A stretch of 34,062 nucleotides of DNA from Actinomycetota bacterium (lineage in GTDB: Bacteria; Actinomycetota; Actinomycetes; Nanopelagicales; Nanopelagicaceae): positions 1 to 34,062 of the forward strand of contig RFSY01000003.1 in the NCBI GenBank assembly GCA_009923805.1, read 5' to 3'. The position numbers were made by a program, and so were the translations under genes. Positions 1 through 8,368 of this stretch are shown one piece after another (position 1 is the stretch's first letter; every line of letters starts with the position of its first letter). The notes under the pieces are model-generated. The model did not search any database. It had not been told where the DNA came from and saw only the letters and a list, made by a program, of their open reading frames with translations.

Positions 1-1
1 A

Positions 2-940
2 GTTACTTTTGATCACAAGTTTGTTCCTGACTTTGTGATGGTGCGTGCTGATGGTTCACCCTTATACACACTCGCTGTGGCAGTAGACGATATTTTGATG
101 GGCGTTACACATGTGCTTCGAGGCGAAGATTTACTTTCATCTACTCCTCGTCAGATTCGTGTCTATCAAGCGATGGGCGTAAAGATCGAGGATTACCCAG
201 CATTTGCTCACCTGCCATTTGTGATGGGGCAAGACAATGCCAAACTGTCTAAGCGCAATGGTGAAGTTTCCATCGCTTGGTATCGCGAGCAAGGTTATTT
301 GCCTGAGGCAATCTGTAATTATCTTGCACTGCTTGGTTGGTCACCCGGTGATGATCGTGAAAATGTAACGATGAAAGAATTGACTGAGCTCTTTACCGTT
401 GAAAAGGTTCACTCGTCACCAGCTCGCTTTGATATGAAGAAGCTCGAGGCGATTAACGGAGACAAGATTCGCGCGCTGACCTTGGATGAGTTTGCAACGT
501 GGACAATGCCCTTTTTGATCAATGCCAAGGTCATCGAAGGTAGTGAATCTGAAATTGCGCTCGTGAAGAAGGCGCTACCGATTATTCAAGAGCGCATCGT
601 CAAGCTCGATGAAGCACCACAGCTTCTTAAATTCCTCTTCGTGAAAGAGTTTGTAGTAGATGCTGATGCCGTTTCTAAGATTACCGATAGTGGTGCAAAG
701 GATATTTTGAAGAGATCATTAAAAGATCTTGAAACTGTCGCGACGTGGAACCACGAATCAATCGAAGCAGTACTGCGCGCATCGCTGATTGAAGAGTTAG
801 GGCTAAAGCCTCGCATTGCATTTACCGCTCTTCGCATTGCAACAACAGGCAGCACCATTTCTCCGCCGCTCTTTGAGTCTATGGAGTTACTTGGCAAAGA
901 AGCCTGCCTATCCCGCATTTCTGCAGCACTGGCACTGTAA
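2..940 (+). CDS. gltX: Glutamyl-tRNA synthetase, C-terminal part (5' end outside window)
   Basis: Open frame from base 2 (VTFDHKFVPDFVMVRADGSPLYTLAVAVDD...). Contains HVLRGEDLLSSTPRQ and the class I KLSKRNG (KMSKS-like) motif; followed by tRNA-Gln and tRNA-Glu. Confidence 0.95.
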   Translation, partial: VTFDHKFVPDFVMVRADGSPLYTLAVAVDDILMGVTHVLRGEDLLSSTPRQIRVYQAMGVKIEDYPAFAHLPFVMGQDNAKLSKRNGEVSIAWYREQGYLPEAICNYLALLGWSPGDDRENVTMKELTELFTVEKVHSSPARFDMKKLEAINGDKIRALTLDEFATWTMPFLINAKVIEGSESEIALVKKALPIIQERIVKLDEAPQLLKFLFVKEFVVDADAVSKITDSGAKDILKRSLKDLETVATWNHESIEAVLRASLIEELGLKPRIAFTALRIATTGSTISPPLFESMELLGKEACLSRISAALAL

Positions 941-998
941 TTTCTGCTCTATCGGTACGCTAAACTTCTCACCTTGCCACACGGTAAAAATTTAATAT

Positions 999-1070
999 TG
1001 GGGTATGGGGTAATTGGCAGCCCTGCTGATTCTGGTTCAGTAAGTCTAGGTTCGAGTCCTGGTACCCCAG
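999..1070 (+). tRNA. tRNA-Gln (anticodon CTG)
   Basis: Acceptor TGGGGTA/TACCCCA, anticodon arm GCTGA-TTCTGGT-TCAGT, T-loop GGTTCGAGTCC. Confidence 0.93.
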
Positions 1071-1123
1071 CGATGTACTGCAGTTACAACTACATATGTT
1101 TGTCCTAGTAATTTTTAAGGCAC

Positions 1124-1196
1124 GGCCCCGTCGTCTAGCGGCCTAGGACTCTGGCTTCTCAAGTCAGCTACGAGGGTTCGAATCCCTTCGGGGCTA
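1124..1196 (+). tRNA. tRNA-Glu (anticodon CTC)
   Basis: Acceptor GGCCCCG/CGGGGCT (one G-U), anticodon arm CTGGC-TTCTCAA-GTCAG, T-loop GGTTCGAATCC. Confidence 0.93.
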
Positions 1197-1272
1197 CAGT
1201 TCATGTAATTAATCTGGAAAGGTTAAAGATGGCAATAGCGAAGATTAAGAGCGCTTACTGCGTTCTATCGCT

Positions 1273-2286
1273 ATGAAAGCTTTTATCGTTCATTCACCTA
1301 AGAACTCTTCTGTCGAAGAAGTTGAAAATCCTGTTGCACAAGCTGGCCAAGTTGTAGTTCAGGTCGCGCGCGTAGGTGTCTGCGGTACCGATGTTGAGTT
1401 CTTCAATGGAGACATGCCATACCTGCATTCAGGTCACGCTAAATTCCCTATGCGCCTTGGCCACGAATGGTGCGGCACAGTTATCTCTGTTGGTTCTGAA
1501 AGTGATAAGAACTGGATTGGTAAGCGAGTTACAGGCGACACCATGCTTGGGTGTGGCAAGTGCAAGCGATGTTTATCTGGAATTCAACATTTATGTGAAG
1601 ATCGCCATGAAATTGGAGTTCGCAATGGTTGGTCTGGAGCTCTTGCCGAACAACTTCTAGTTCCAGTAACTGCTCTCTATGAACTTCCTGATTCCATTGA
1701 TGACACCATGGGCGCACTGATTGAACCTGGTGGAAATGCACTACGTGCGGCGCAAGCAGCACAGGCAGCCCCAGGTAAGACAATATTGATTTTCGGAAGC
1801 GGCACTATTGGTTTACTTGCTGCCCAATTTGCAATGGCTATGGGTGCAACTGTGCACATGATTAGCCTCGATACAAAAACTCTGGCACTTGCCAAAGATT
1901 TAGGTGTCAAGGAAGTTTCTCAAGAATTTATTCCATCAAAAGTTGGATTTGATGCCGTTATCGATGCGACAAACTCACATCAAGTTCCAGCACAAGCTGT
2001 TGAAGCCGTTGAGCCTGGCGGGCGATTGGTATTAATTGGATTTGCGGGATCCCCAAGTTTATTTGATTCTCGCAGATTAGTTCTTAAAGATGTTACGGCC
2101 GTAGGAATTCTCTCTGGTTCACCCGCACTCAACTCTGTTATTGAATTCTATTCCAGTGGGAAAATTGACCCACGTCCTCTTGTTGCTGCAACTGTTGGGC
2201 TTGCTGTCACCGCAGATGTCCTGTCAGACAAGAAGATAAGTGGCGCATCTAACGGGCCAAAAATTCTTATCGACCCTACAATTTGA
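1273..2286 (+). CDS. Zinc-dependent medium-chain alcohol/polyol dehydrogenase
   Basis: CGTD, GHEWCGTV, structural-Zn CGKCKRCLSGIQHLC and Rossmann GSGTIGLLAAQFA motifs. Confidence 0.88.
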   Translation: MKAFIVHSPKNSSVEEVENPVAQAGQVVVQVARVGVCGTDVEFFNGDMPYLHSGHAKFPMRLGHEWCGTVISVGSESDKNWIGKRVTGDTMLGCGKCKRCLSGIQHLCEDRHEIGVRNGWSGALAEQLLVPVTALYELPDSIDDTMGALIEPGGNALRAAQAAQAAPGKTILIFGSGTIGLLAAQFAMAMGATVHMISLDTKTLALAKDLGVKEVSQEFIPSKVGFDAVIDATNSHQVPAQAVEAVEPGGRLVLIGFAGSPSLFDSRRLVLKDVTAVGILSGSPALNSVIEFYSSGKIDPRPLVAATVGLAVTADVLSDKKISGASNGPKILIDPTI

Positions 2287-3680
2287 ATATGGCTATCACT
2301 TCACGGGTTGATCTTTCACAGTCTCAGATAGATGCTCTTTCAGCTCTTGTGTCAGGTCGAGTATCCGTAAATGAATCAGTCCTGGATTCACATGGCCGCG
2401 ATGAATCAGCTTTTCCACCTGTAAGACCATCAGCTGTTGTTATGGCTCACTCCACTGAAGAAGTATCTAAAGTTCTTGCTTACTGCAATGCAGAAAAGAT
2501 TCCAGTTGTTGCATTCGGAGTTGGATCTTCACTCGAAGGCCACGTGCTTCCTCTCTTTGGCGGTATTTCGTTAGATATCAGTGAGATGGATAAAATTTTG
2601 CAGATTAGTCCGGATGATTTAACAGTCAGAGTTCAAGCTGGCGTTAAACGCATGGCGCTGAATAAAAAATTATCATCAGATGGACTCTTCTTCTCAGTCG
2701 ATCCTGGCGCCGATGCAACTATTGGCGGGATGACATCAACAGGAGCATCCGGTACGACAACTGTTCGCTATGGATCTATGCGCGAGAACGTTTTAAAACT
2801 CACGGCAGTTCTCGCAGACGGTACTGTGATGGAAGTTGGACGCGAGACTCGCAAGTTATCTGCAGGTTATGATTTAACAAGACTCATTGTTGGTTCCGAG
2901 GGAACTCTGGCAGTTGTTACAGAGATTACTCTTCGAGTCTTTGGAATTCCCGAGAAGATGGCTGCTGCGGTCTGTCGTTTTAAGTCGCTAGAAGATGGCG
3001 TTCAGGCGGCAATCGCAATTGTTCGCTCTGGTGTTGCCATCGCTCGCTGTGAGTTCTTAGATGCGCAGTCGATTAAGAATGTAAACGCTCATGATGGAAT
3101 TTCTCTGCAAGAAGCGCCAACTCTGCTCTTTGAATTTCACGGTTCACCCCGAGGCGTTGAAGAAGATGCACAAGTCGTTCAAGAGATTACATCTGAGTTT
3201 GGTGGAACTGATTTCGAATGGACTGCCGAAGAAGGCGAACGTAGAAAGTTATGGCAAGCTCGTCACAATGCCTATTGGGCAGGAATTGCAGCGCATCCCG
3301 GCAAACGCGGAATTAGTACTGATGCAGCCGTGCCACTTTCCAAGTTAGCTGATGCCGTTGCTGTCTCTGAAAAGATTCTGAGCGCTTCTGGTTTCCCGTT
3401 CTCAATTCTTGGCCACGTAGCTGATGGAAATTTTCACACATTTATTATTACCGACCCAAAGAATCCAAATGAGTTAGAAGAGATTCGCAAGATCACCCAC
3501 GAGATGACATCTGCAATTATCGCTATGGGTGGCACTTGCACAGGCGAGCATGGAATTGGTGCAGGAAAGATTGATTCTTTGCTGGAAGAGGCTGGGTCGG
3601 CATCCGTTGACATAATGAAATTGATTAAGAAAGCGCTTGATCCCAACGGAATTTTGAATCCAGGCAAGATATTTCATTAA
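2283..3680 (+). CDS. FAD-linked oxidase, GlcD/Dld family (D-2-hydroxyacid dehydrogenase-like)
   Basis: FAD_binding_4 signature (PVVAFGVGSSLEGHVLPLFGGISLDISEMDKIL, TIGGMTSTGASGTTTVRYGSMRENVL, GSEGTLAVVTEITLRV) and C-terminal GHVADGNFH / GGTCTGEHGIGAGK / LDPNGILNPGKIF. Overlaps the upstream stop. Confidence 0.9.
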   Translation: MNMAITSRVDLSQSQIDALSALVSGRVSVNESVLDSHGRDESAFPPVRPSAVVMAHSTEEVSKVLAYCNAEKIPVVAFGVGSSLEGHVLPLFGGISLDISEMDKILQISPDDLTVRVQAGVKRMALNKKLSSDGLFFSVDPGADATIGGMTSTGASGTTTVRYGSMRENVLKLTAVLADGTVMEVGRETRKLSAGYDLTRLIVGSEGTLAVVTEITLRVFGIPEKMAAAVCRFKSLEDGVQAAIAIVRSGVAIARCEFLDAQSIKNVNAHDGISLQEAPTLLFEFHGSPRGVEEDAQVVQEITSEFGGTDFEWTAEEGERRKLWQARHNAYWAGIAAHPGKRGISTDAAVPLSKLADAVAVSEKILSASGFPFSILGHVADGNFHTFIITDPKNPNELEEIRKITHEMTSAIIAMGGTCTGEHGIGAGKIDSLLEEAGSASVDIMKLIKKALDPNGILNPGKIFH

Positions 3681-3736
3681 TACGGATGAGCCAACCTTGA
3701 ATGGGATGCAATCAGATTCGATAAGGTAGGCGCCTC

Positions 3737-4012
3737 ATGAGAAAAGTATTGATTCTTCATCCCAGCGACAATATTGCGGTCTGCCTCATTGACCTCGTTG
3801 CCGGGGATGTTATTGAGCAAGATGGCTTCAGGATTTCCGTACTTAACAACATTCCACGTGGCCACAAGATTGCATCACGCGATATTGCGAAAAGTGAAGG
3901 CATTATCAAATACGGCGAACGGATGGGACATGCCGTGACCTCCATCAAGCTGGGTGAGCACGTTCATGTTCACAATATTCTCGGTGATCGCCTTTCAACG
4001 GAGGCCTCATGA
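3737..4012 (+). CDS. SAF-domain small subunit of UxaA/SuyA-type lyase
   Basis: 91 aa: HPSDNIAVCLIDLVAGD...IPRGHKIASRDI...IIKYGERMGHAVTSIKLGEHVHVHNI, the classic UxaA/GarD/SuyA SAF domain. Confidence 0.85.
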   Translation: MRKVLILHPSDNIAVCLIDLVAGDVIEQDGFRISVLNNIPRGHKIASRDIAKSEGIIKYGERMGHAVTSIKLGEHVHVHNILGDRLSTEAS

Positions 4013-4827
4013 GCGCATCCATTAAGGCTTTCGCCCACGGTAATCGTGGGGTTGGTATCCGTAATCACCAGTTAATTTTGCCTTCAGTCATTTGTTCAAC
4101 CCATGTATCCCGCAGAATCGCAACAGAAGTTGGGGGAGTTACCTTTGCGCACCAACACGGATGCGCAATCATCGGCGATGATGTTGCAGGTATCGACAAC
4201 TTCTTTATTGCACTTGCCGATCATCCCAATGTGAATTCAGTATTGGTAATCGCACTTGGCTGCGAGACCATTCAAGGGCAAGAGTTAGCCGCAAAACTTC
4301 TGGAAAGTAATGAATCGACTCAGTATCGAATTATCCAAGAGAGCGGCGGAGTTGAGGGCACAGTAGCGGCAGGCGTGAAGGCAGCTAAAGAGTTAAATGC
4401 AGCTTTCCCTCCTGCGACCCTAGAGACAACATCTCTGCGCATTGGTATCGATGTGGGCCGCGAAGTATCGGTGCTTACTGAACTTCAAAAGGCATTGCAA
4501 GATGCCGGCCATGAAGTGATTATCTCTGAATCACAATCAAGTTCTGCAGATAGTTTCTCGCGATTAGCGCAAGAGAAAGCACACATCATCATTAGTTTCC
4601 CGGATGAGAATCAACCGACTTCAGGCTTTCCCTTGATGCCGGTGATTAATGTTGCAAGTAATGGTGTTCTGCACCAAGCAATTCGTGCTGACTTTGATAT
4701 TGATGAATCGGCAATTCTGAATGAGATTCTTACTCTGATTGACTCTGTTGCATCTGGCACACAGACAATTGCTGAAAAGAATAACAGCGGTGAGATTCGC
4801 GCCCCACGTGTTGTCAGGAGCGTGTAA
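4009..4827 (+). CDS. UxaA/SuyB-family protein, N-lobe motifs intact, C-lobe truncated
   Basis: GVGIRNHQLILPSVICSTHVSRRIA, FAHQHGC, HPNVNSVLVIALGCET are family N-lobe motifs; the C-lobe GLECGGSDA motif is absent. Confidence 0.78.
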   Translation: MSASIKAFAHGNRGVGIRNHQLILPSVICSTHVSRRIATEVGGVTFAHQHGCAIIGDDVAGIDNFFIALADHPNVNSVLVIALGCETIQGQELAAKLLESNESTQYRIIQESGGVEGTVAAGVKAAKELNAAFPPATLETTSLRIGIDVGREVSVLTELQKALQDAGHEVIISESQSSSADSFSRLAQEKAHIIISFPDENQPTSGFPLMPVINVASNGVLHQAIRADFDIDESAILNEILTLIDSVASGTQTIAEKNNSGEIRAPRVVRSV

Positions 4828-5987
4828 TGACGTCGCAACTATTTGCGTATAAGCGCGAGACCGGTCAGTGGGGGCTACGTAACCACGTGCTCATCTTGCC
4901 TTTGCACTCAGCACTTGCATCATCTGCTCGCGCAATTGCCGACGCATCCAACGGCGCAGTGGCAATTAGCCATGACTGGTCTGGAGAAGTTGATAACGAC
5001 CTGCCACGCATTCTCTTTACTCTTACCGGTTATGCAGCGAATCCCAATAATTATGCCGTCGTATTTCTCTCTATTGGTACGCCAAATGAGAAGCAGATTA
5101 TCGCAGGTGCACAATCTCTCGGTCTTACTCGTTTCACGACGCTTTCACTTCCCGAAATAGGATCCATGGAGAAATTGCAAGAGAAGGCAATCTCTGTTGC
5201 AAACGAGTACATGAAGGGCGCAGTTGCCGAAAAACGTATTGCAGCACCATGGAGTGCGATTGTTCTTGGTCTTGAATGCGGCGGCTCTGATGCACTCTCA
5301 GGAATTACAGCAAATCCAGCACTGGGTGTGGCAAGTGATCGACTAGTAGAACTGGGCGCCACATCAGTACTTGGTGAGACAACTGAAATATTAGGGGCAG
5401 AGCATTTACTTGCAGCTCGCGCAATTGATCCAGAAGTGGGAAAGAAGATTGTTGCCATGGTTGCCCGCTATGAAGCATCGATTAACTATGAAGGAATTGA
5501 TATTCGTGGGGCACAACCGTCTCGCGGAAATATTGAAGGTGGGCTTTCAACCCTGGAAGAGAAATCACTGGGTGCAGCTAAGAAAGCTGGCAATGCACCA
5601 TTTACAGGTGTACTTGAATTTGGTGAAAAGCCAGTTGTTCCGGGACTTTATTTTATGGACACACCTGGCCATGACATTGAACAGTTGGCCGGATTTGGCG
5701 CAGGTCATATCAACGTCGTTGTCTTCACATCAGGTCGCGGAACCCCAACAGGTTCAGCGATTATGCCGACTATTAAAGTTTCAACGAATACCCCGATGTT
5801 TGAATCAATTCCTGATTTGATTGATTTAGATGCCGGCACGATTGCAGATGGAGTAGAAACTCTTGCTCAAGTAGGAGATCGAATCTTTGATGAGATTCTA
5901 GAAGTAGCAAATGGTAAGGAAACCAAGGCTGAACTCGGTGGCCATCACGAGTTTGCACTCTCTCGTATGTATAACACCGTTGTTTAG
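4827..5987 (+). CDS. UxaA/SuyB-family protein, C-lobe motifs intact, N-lobe degenerate
   Basis: GLECGGSDALSGITANPALGVASDRLVELGATSVLGETTEILGAEHLLAARA and VVVFTSGRGTPTGSAIMPTIKVSTN. Overlaps the previous stop (TAATG). Confidence 0.85.
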   Translation: MTSQLFAYKRETGQWGLRNHVLILPLHSALASSARAIADASNGAVAISHDWSGEVDNDLPRILFTLTGYAANPNNYAVVFLSIGTPNEKQIIAGAQSLGLTRFTTLSLPEIGSMEKLQEKAISVANEYMKGAVAEKRIAAPWSAIVLGLECGGSDALSGITANPALGVASDRLVELGATSVLGETTEILGAEHLLAARAIDPEVGKKIVAMVARYEASINYEGIDIRGAQPSRGNIEGGLSTLEEKSLGAAKKAGNAPFTGVLEFGEKPVVPGLYFMDTPGHDIEQLAGFGAGHINVVVFTSGRGTPTGSAIMPTIKVSTNTPMFESIPDLIDLDAGTIADGVETLAQVGDRIFDEILEVANGKETKAELGGHHEFALSRMYNTVV

Positions 5988-6427
5988 GTAAGGTTCCAGC
6001 TTTCGCGTGTAGCGCCACTTAAGGGCAGAGGACTCTTATCCACTGTCGTAATGTCTAGTCGATTAAGCACGCTCTTGCTTCGCACAATATCCAGTGGCGT
6101 GTTTCCAGTAAGCACAACATTTACTTCAACTTGGTTTTGCATACCTGAGGCACATGTTGGATTGCAATCATTAACAACATAGACCGCATTCCCACGCGCA
6201 CCATCGGCACTCCAGGAATCCCATTGAATATCCGAGATTGCGACATGCTGGTCCCCGCACACCTTAAGAAAAACTTTAGGTTTGTAATCAACTTGACCAC
6301 AATTGACTGTGTAGACGTGATTGGTAAGCGCGTTATTAATGAATGAATAGCCACCGATTGAAATGCCGAGAACTGAGGCGAGAAGCACAATCCACCCCTT
6401 AGATTTGCGAGCTTCTCGGAAGTTCAT
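5984..6427 (-). CDS. Hypothetical membrane-anchored/secreted protein (N-terminal TM segment, several Cys)
   Basis: 147-aa ORF with basic N-terminus and hydrophobic segment GWIVLLASVLGISIGGYSFI; fills the gap convergently with the lyase operon. Confidence 0.6.
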   Translation of the reverse strand: MNFREARKSKGWIVLLASVLGISIGGYSFINNALTNHVYTVNCGQVDYKPKVFLKVCGDQHVAISDIQWDSWSADGARGNAVYVVNDCNPTCASGMQNQVEVNVVLTGNTPLDIVRSKSVLNRLDITTVDKSPLPLSGATRESWNLT

Positions 6428-6482
6428 GAGTTAAGTATCTCTCCAGTATGACAAATTGAGCACTTCATAGCAGGATGGTTAT

Positions 6483-7331
6483 ATGAAGTTGCGCCTATCT
6501 CTTCTCATTGCGCTACTGCTTGCCTTGATTTCACCTGCATATGCAACGAGTAACTACATAATCGGGGGAGAGCGCCCTGTCACCGTCAATCTTCCAGATC
6601 ACCTGAGTAATCCAGCTCCATTACTGATATTGCTGCACTCGGCTTCTACATCTGGTGCTCACCAAGAGAACTACATGAAATTAGCACCCATTGCTAAGGC
6701 AAACGGCATCATCTACATAACTCCTGATGGCATAAAGAATTCTGAAGGCAAGCGATTCTGGAACGCAGCAAAGTCGTGCTGCAATAAATATAAACAGAAT
6801 GTTGATGATGTTGTATATATAAACTCATTGATTGATGAGATAGATAAGAAGACTCCAGTTGACCCCCAGCGTATCTACCTGATCGGCCATAGCAACGGCG
6901 CATTTATGTCATATGAATTCGCCTGCCAGACAAATAGAGTCGCAGCAATTGTGGCCATTGCAGGTGCCATGGATTCTGATCCAGAGTGCACTCCCACAGC
7001 CCCAGTCTCTCTTCTTAATATCCACGGCACAGCCGATAAGACGATAAAAATTGACGGGGGAGTAATGAATAGTTCCTCATATACAAGTGCCACAACAACG
7101 ATGAAAAAGATTGCAACTGTAAATAAGTGCAGCACTGTGGCAACTTCAAAGAAGGATTTTGAACCCACTATCAAGGGTACTGAAACCACAATCTTTAATT
7201 ACTCGTGCGATACCCACACCCATCTGCAATTCTGGAAGATTGCTGGGGGATCACATAGCCCTAAGCTGCCGCTTGATTTTGCTCAGCAAGTTATTTCATT
7301 TCTTTTGAAACAGAGTAAAGCCGCAAACTAG
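6483..7331 (+). CDS. Secreted polyhydroxybutyrate depolymerase/feruloyl-esterase-like (LpqC-type) hydrolase
   Basis: Signal peptide MKLRLSLLIALLLALISPAYA; GHSNGAFMSYEFAC nucleophile elbow; LLNIHGTADKTI; GGSHSPKL. Confidence 0.8.
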   Translation: MKLRLSLLIALLLALISPAYATSNYIIGGERPVTVNLPDHLSNPAPLLILLHSASTSGAHQENYMKLAPIAKANGIIYITPDGIKNSEGKRFWNAAKSCCNKYKQNVDDVVYINSLIDEIDKKTPVDPQRIYLIGHSNGAFMSYEFACQTNRVAAIVAIAGAMDSDPECTPTAPVSLLNIHGTADKTIKIDGGVMNSSSYTSATTTMKKIATVNKCSTVATSKKDFEPTIKGTETTIFNYSCDTHTHLQFWKIAGGSHSPKLPLDFAQQVISFLLKQSKAAN

Positions 7332-7362
7332 GTCGTTGGATTTACCTTCAAGTAGGAACTTT

Positions 7363-7878
7363 TTACCGCTGAGATTTGTGACGATCAGCCATCATATCCA
7401 TCAGGGCAAAGAGAACGCCTGAGACCACAAAAGTCATATGGATGCCAATACGCCAACCTTCGCGCTTTGCATCGAAAGTTCCTTCGTGCATGAAGTCTTT
7501 TAATAATTCAATAACAGAGATAGCAACTAATGAACCGATGAGCTTGATCTTCAAGCCACTGTAATCAACGTGACCCATCCAATGTGGGCGATCTTCAGCG
7601 CCTTCAGCGATTTTGATCTTCGAGACAAAGTTCTCATAGCCAGCAAAGAGAACGATGATGATGAGGTTGGCAAGAAGGACGGTATCTAAAAGCTCAAGAA
7701 CTTCGAGTGTTATTTCACCAGAACTCATATCTGTAATGTGAGAGATCATGTGCCAGAAAGAGTGAAAGAAGCGATAAAGAATTGGCAGCAGAGCACCCAT
7801 CAGCCCCAAATACAGCGGAGCTAATAACCAACGACTAGCGAAGATAATCTTTTCTATCAGGCTTTCTAACATCAACAC
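7363..7878 (-). CDS. UPF0114/YqhA family membrane protein
   Basis: LIEKIIFASRWLLAPLYLGL...LLDTVLLANLIIIVLFAGYENFVSKI is characteristic of the family. Confidence 0.85.
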   Translation of the reverse strand: MLMLESLIEKIIFASRWLLAPLYLGLMGALLPILYRFFHSFWHMISHITDMSSGEITLEVLELLDTVLLANLIIIVLFAGYENFVSKIKIAEGAEDRPHWMGHVDYSGLKIKLIGSLVAISVIELLKDFMHEGTFDAKREGWRIGIHMTFVVSGVLFALMDMMADRHKSQR

Positions 7879-7944
7879 ATTTCCTCCGAGCTAATAGCCT
7901 TCGGGTGAAAGCTCACTAAAATTATTGCAGGCAATGAGCCCTTT

Positions 7945-8292
7945 TTATGGCAGCCGCACCACTAACTGCACAATCTCTTGCGCACTTGCCTGCGCTCCCA
8001 GTTCAACGCTGACATTGGTGCTCAGTCCCTGCATTGATGCCTGCGATAACGTGACCATCTGCGCGGCAATATCGCACATCCAATAAAAGGCACCTGGTCC
8101 GACCTGATCAATAATTTCTGCCGCTTCTGCCAAGGCTTCATCACTGAACTTCTCAACCCCATTGCGATTATCTTCAAGTACGCGCAATAAGAAATCTCGC
8201 ACCATCGTTGCATCTGCTCGCACCCGAGCATGGTCATCAAGAATCTCTGTGAGTTCGCGATCTATTGCCCTGTGCCGAAACCATGTAAACAT
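7945..8292 (-). CDS. Hypothetical protein
   Basis: 115-aa ORF with plausible composition; no family recognised. Confidence 0.45.
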   Translation of the reverse strand: MFTWFRHRAIDRELTEILDDHARVRADATMVRDFLLRVLEDNRNGVEKFSDEALAEAAEIIDQVGPGAFYWMCDIAAQMVTLSQASMQGLSTNVSVELGAQASAQEIVQLVVRLP

Positions 8293-8368
8293 AGGATGAG
8301 GCTAGAGGCAGCTTCTGACATCTCAAATCCCTGGTGCTCATGGCAAATTAGTCATACGATTTATTATC

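Noticed and set aside
5051-5458. 135-aa minus-strand ORF opposite the UxaA C-lobe gene
   Set aside because: Antisense shadow ORF of a strongly supported coding region.
8362-8367. TATTAT as a -10 box for the SBP-like gene
   Set aside because: Would place the transcription start at or inside the apparent start codon and no matching -35 is evident; left unassigned.
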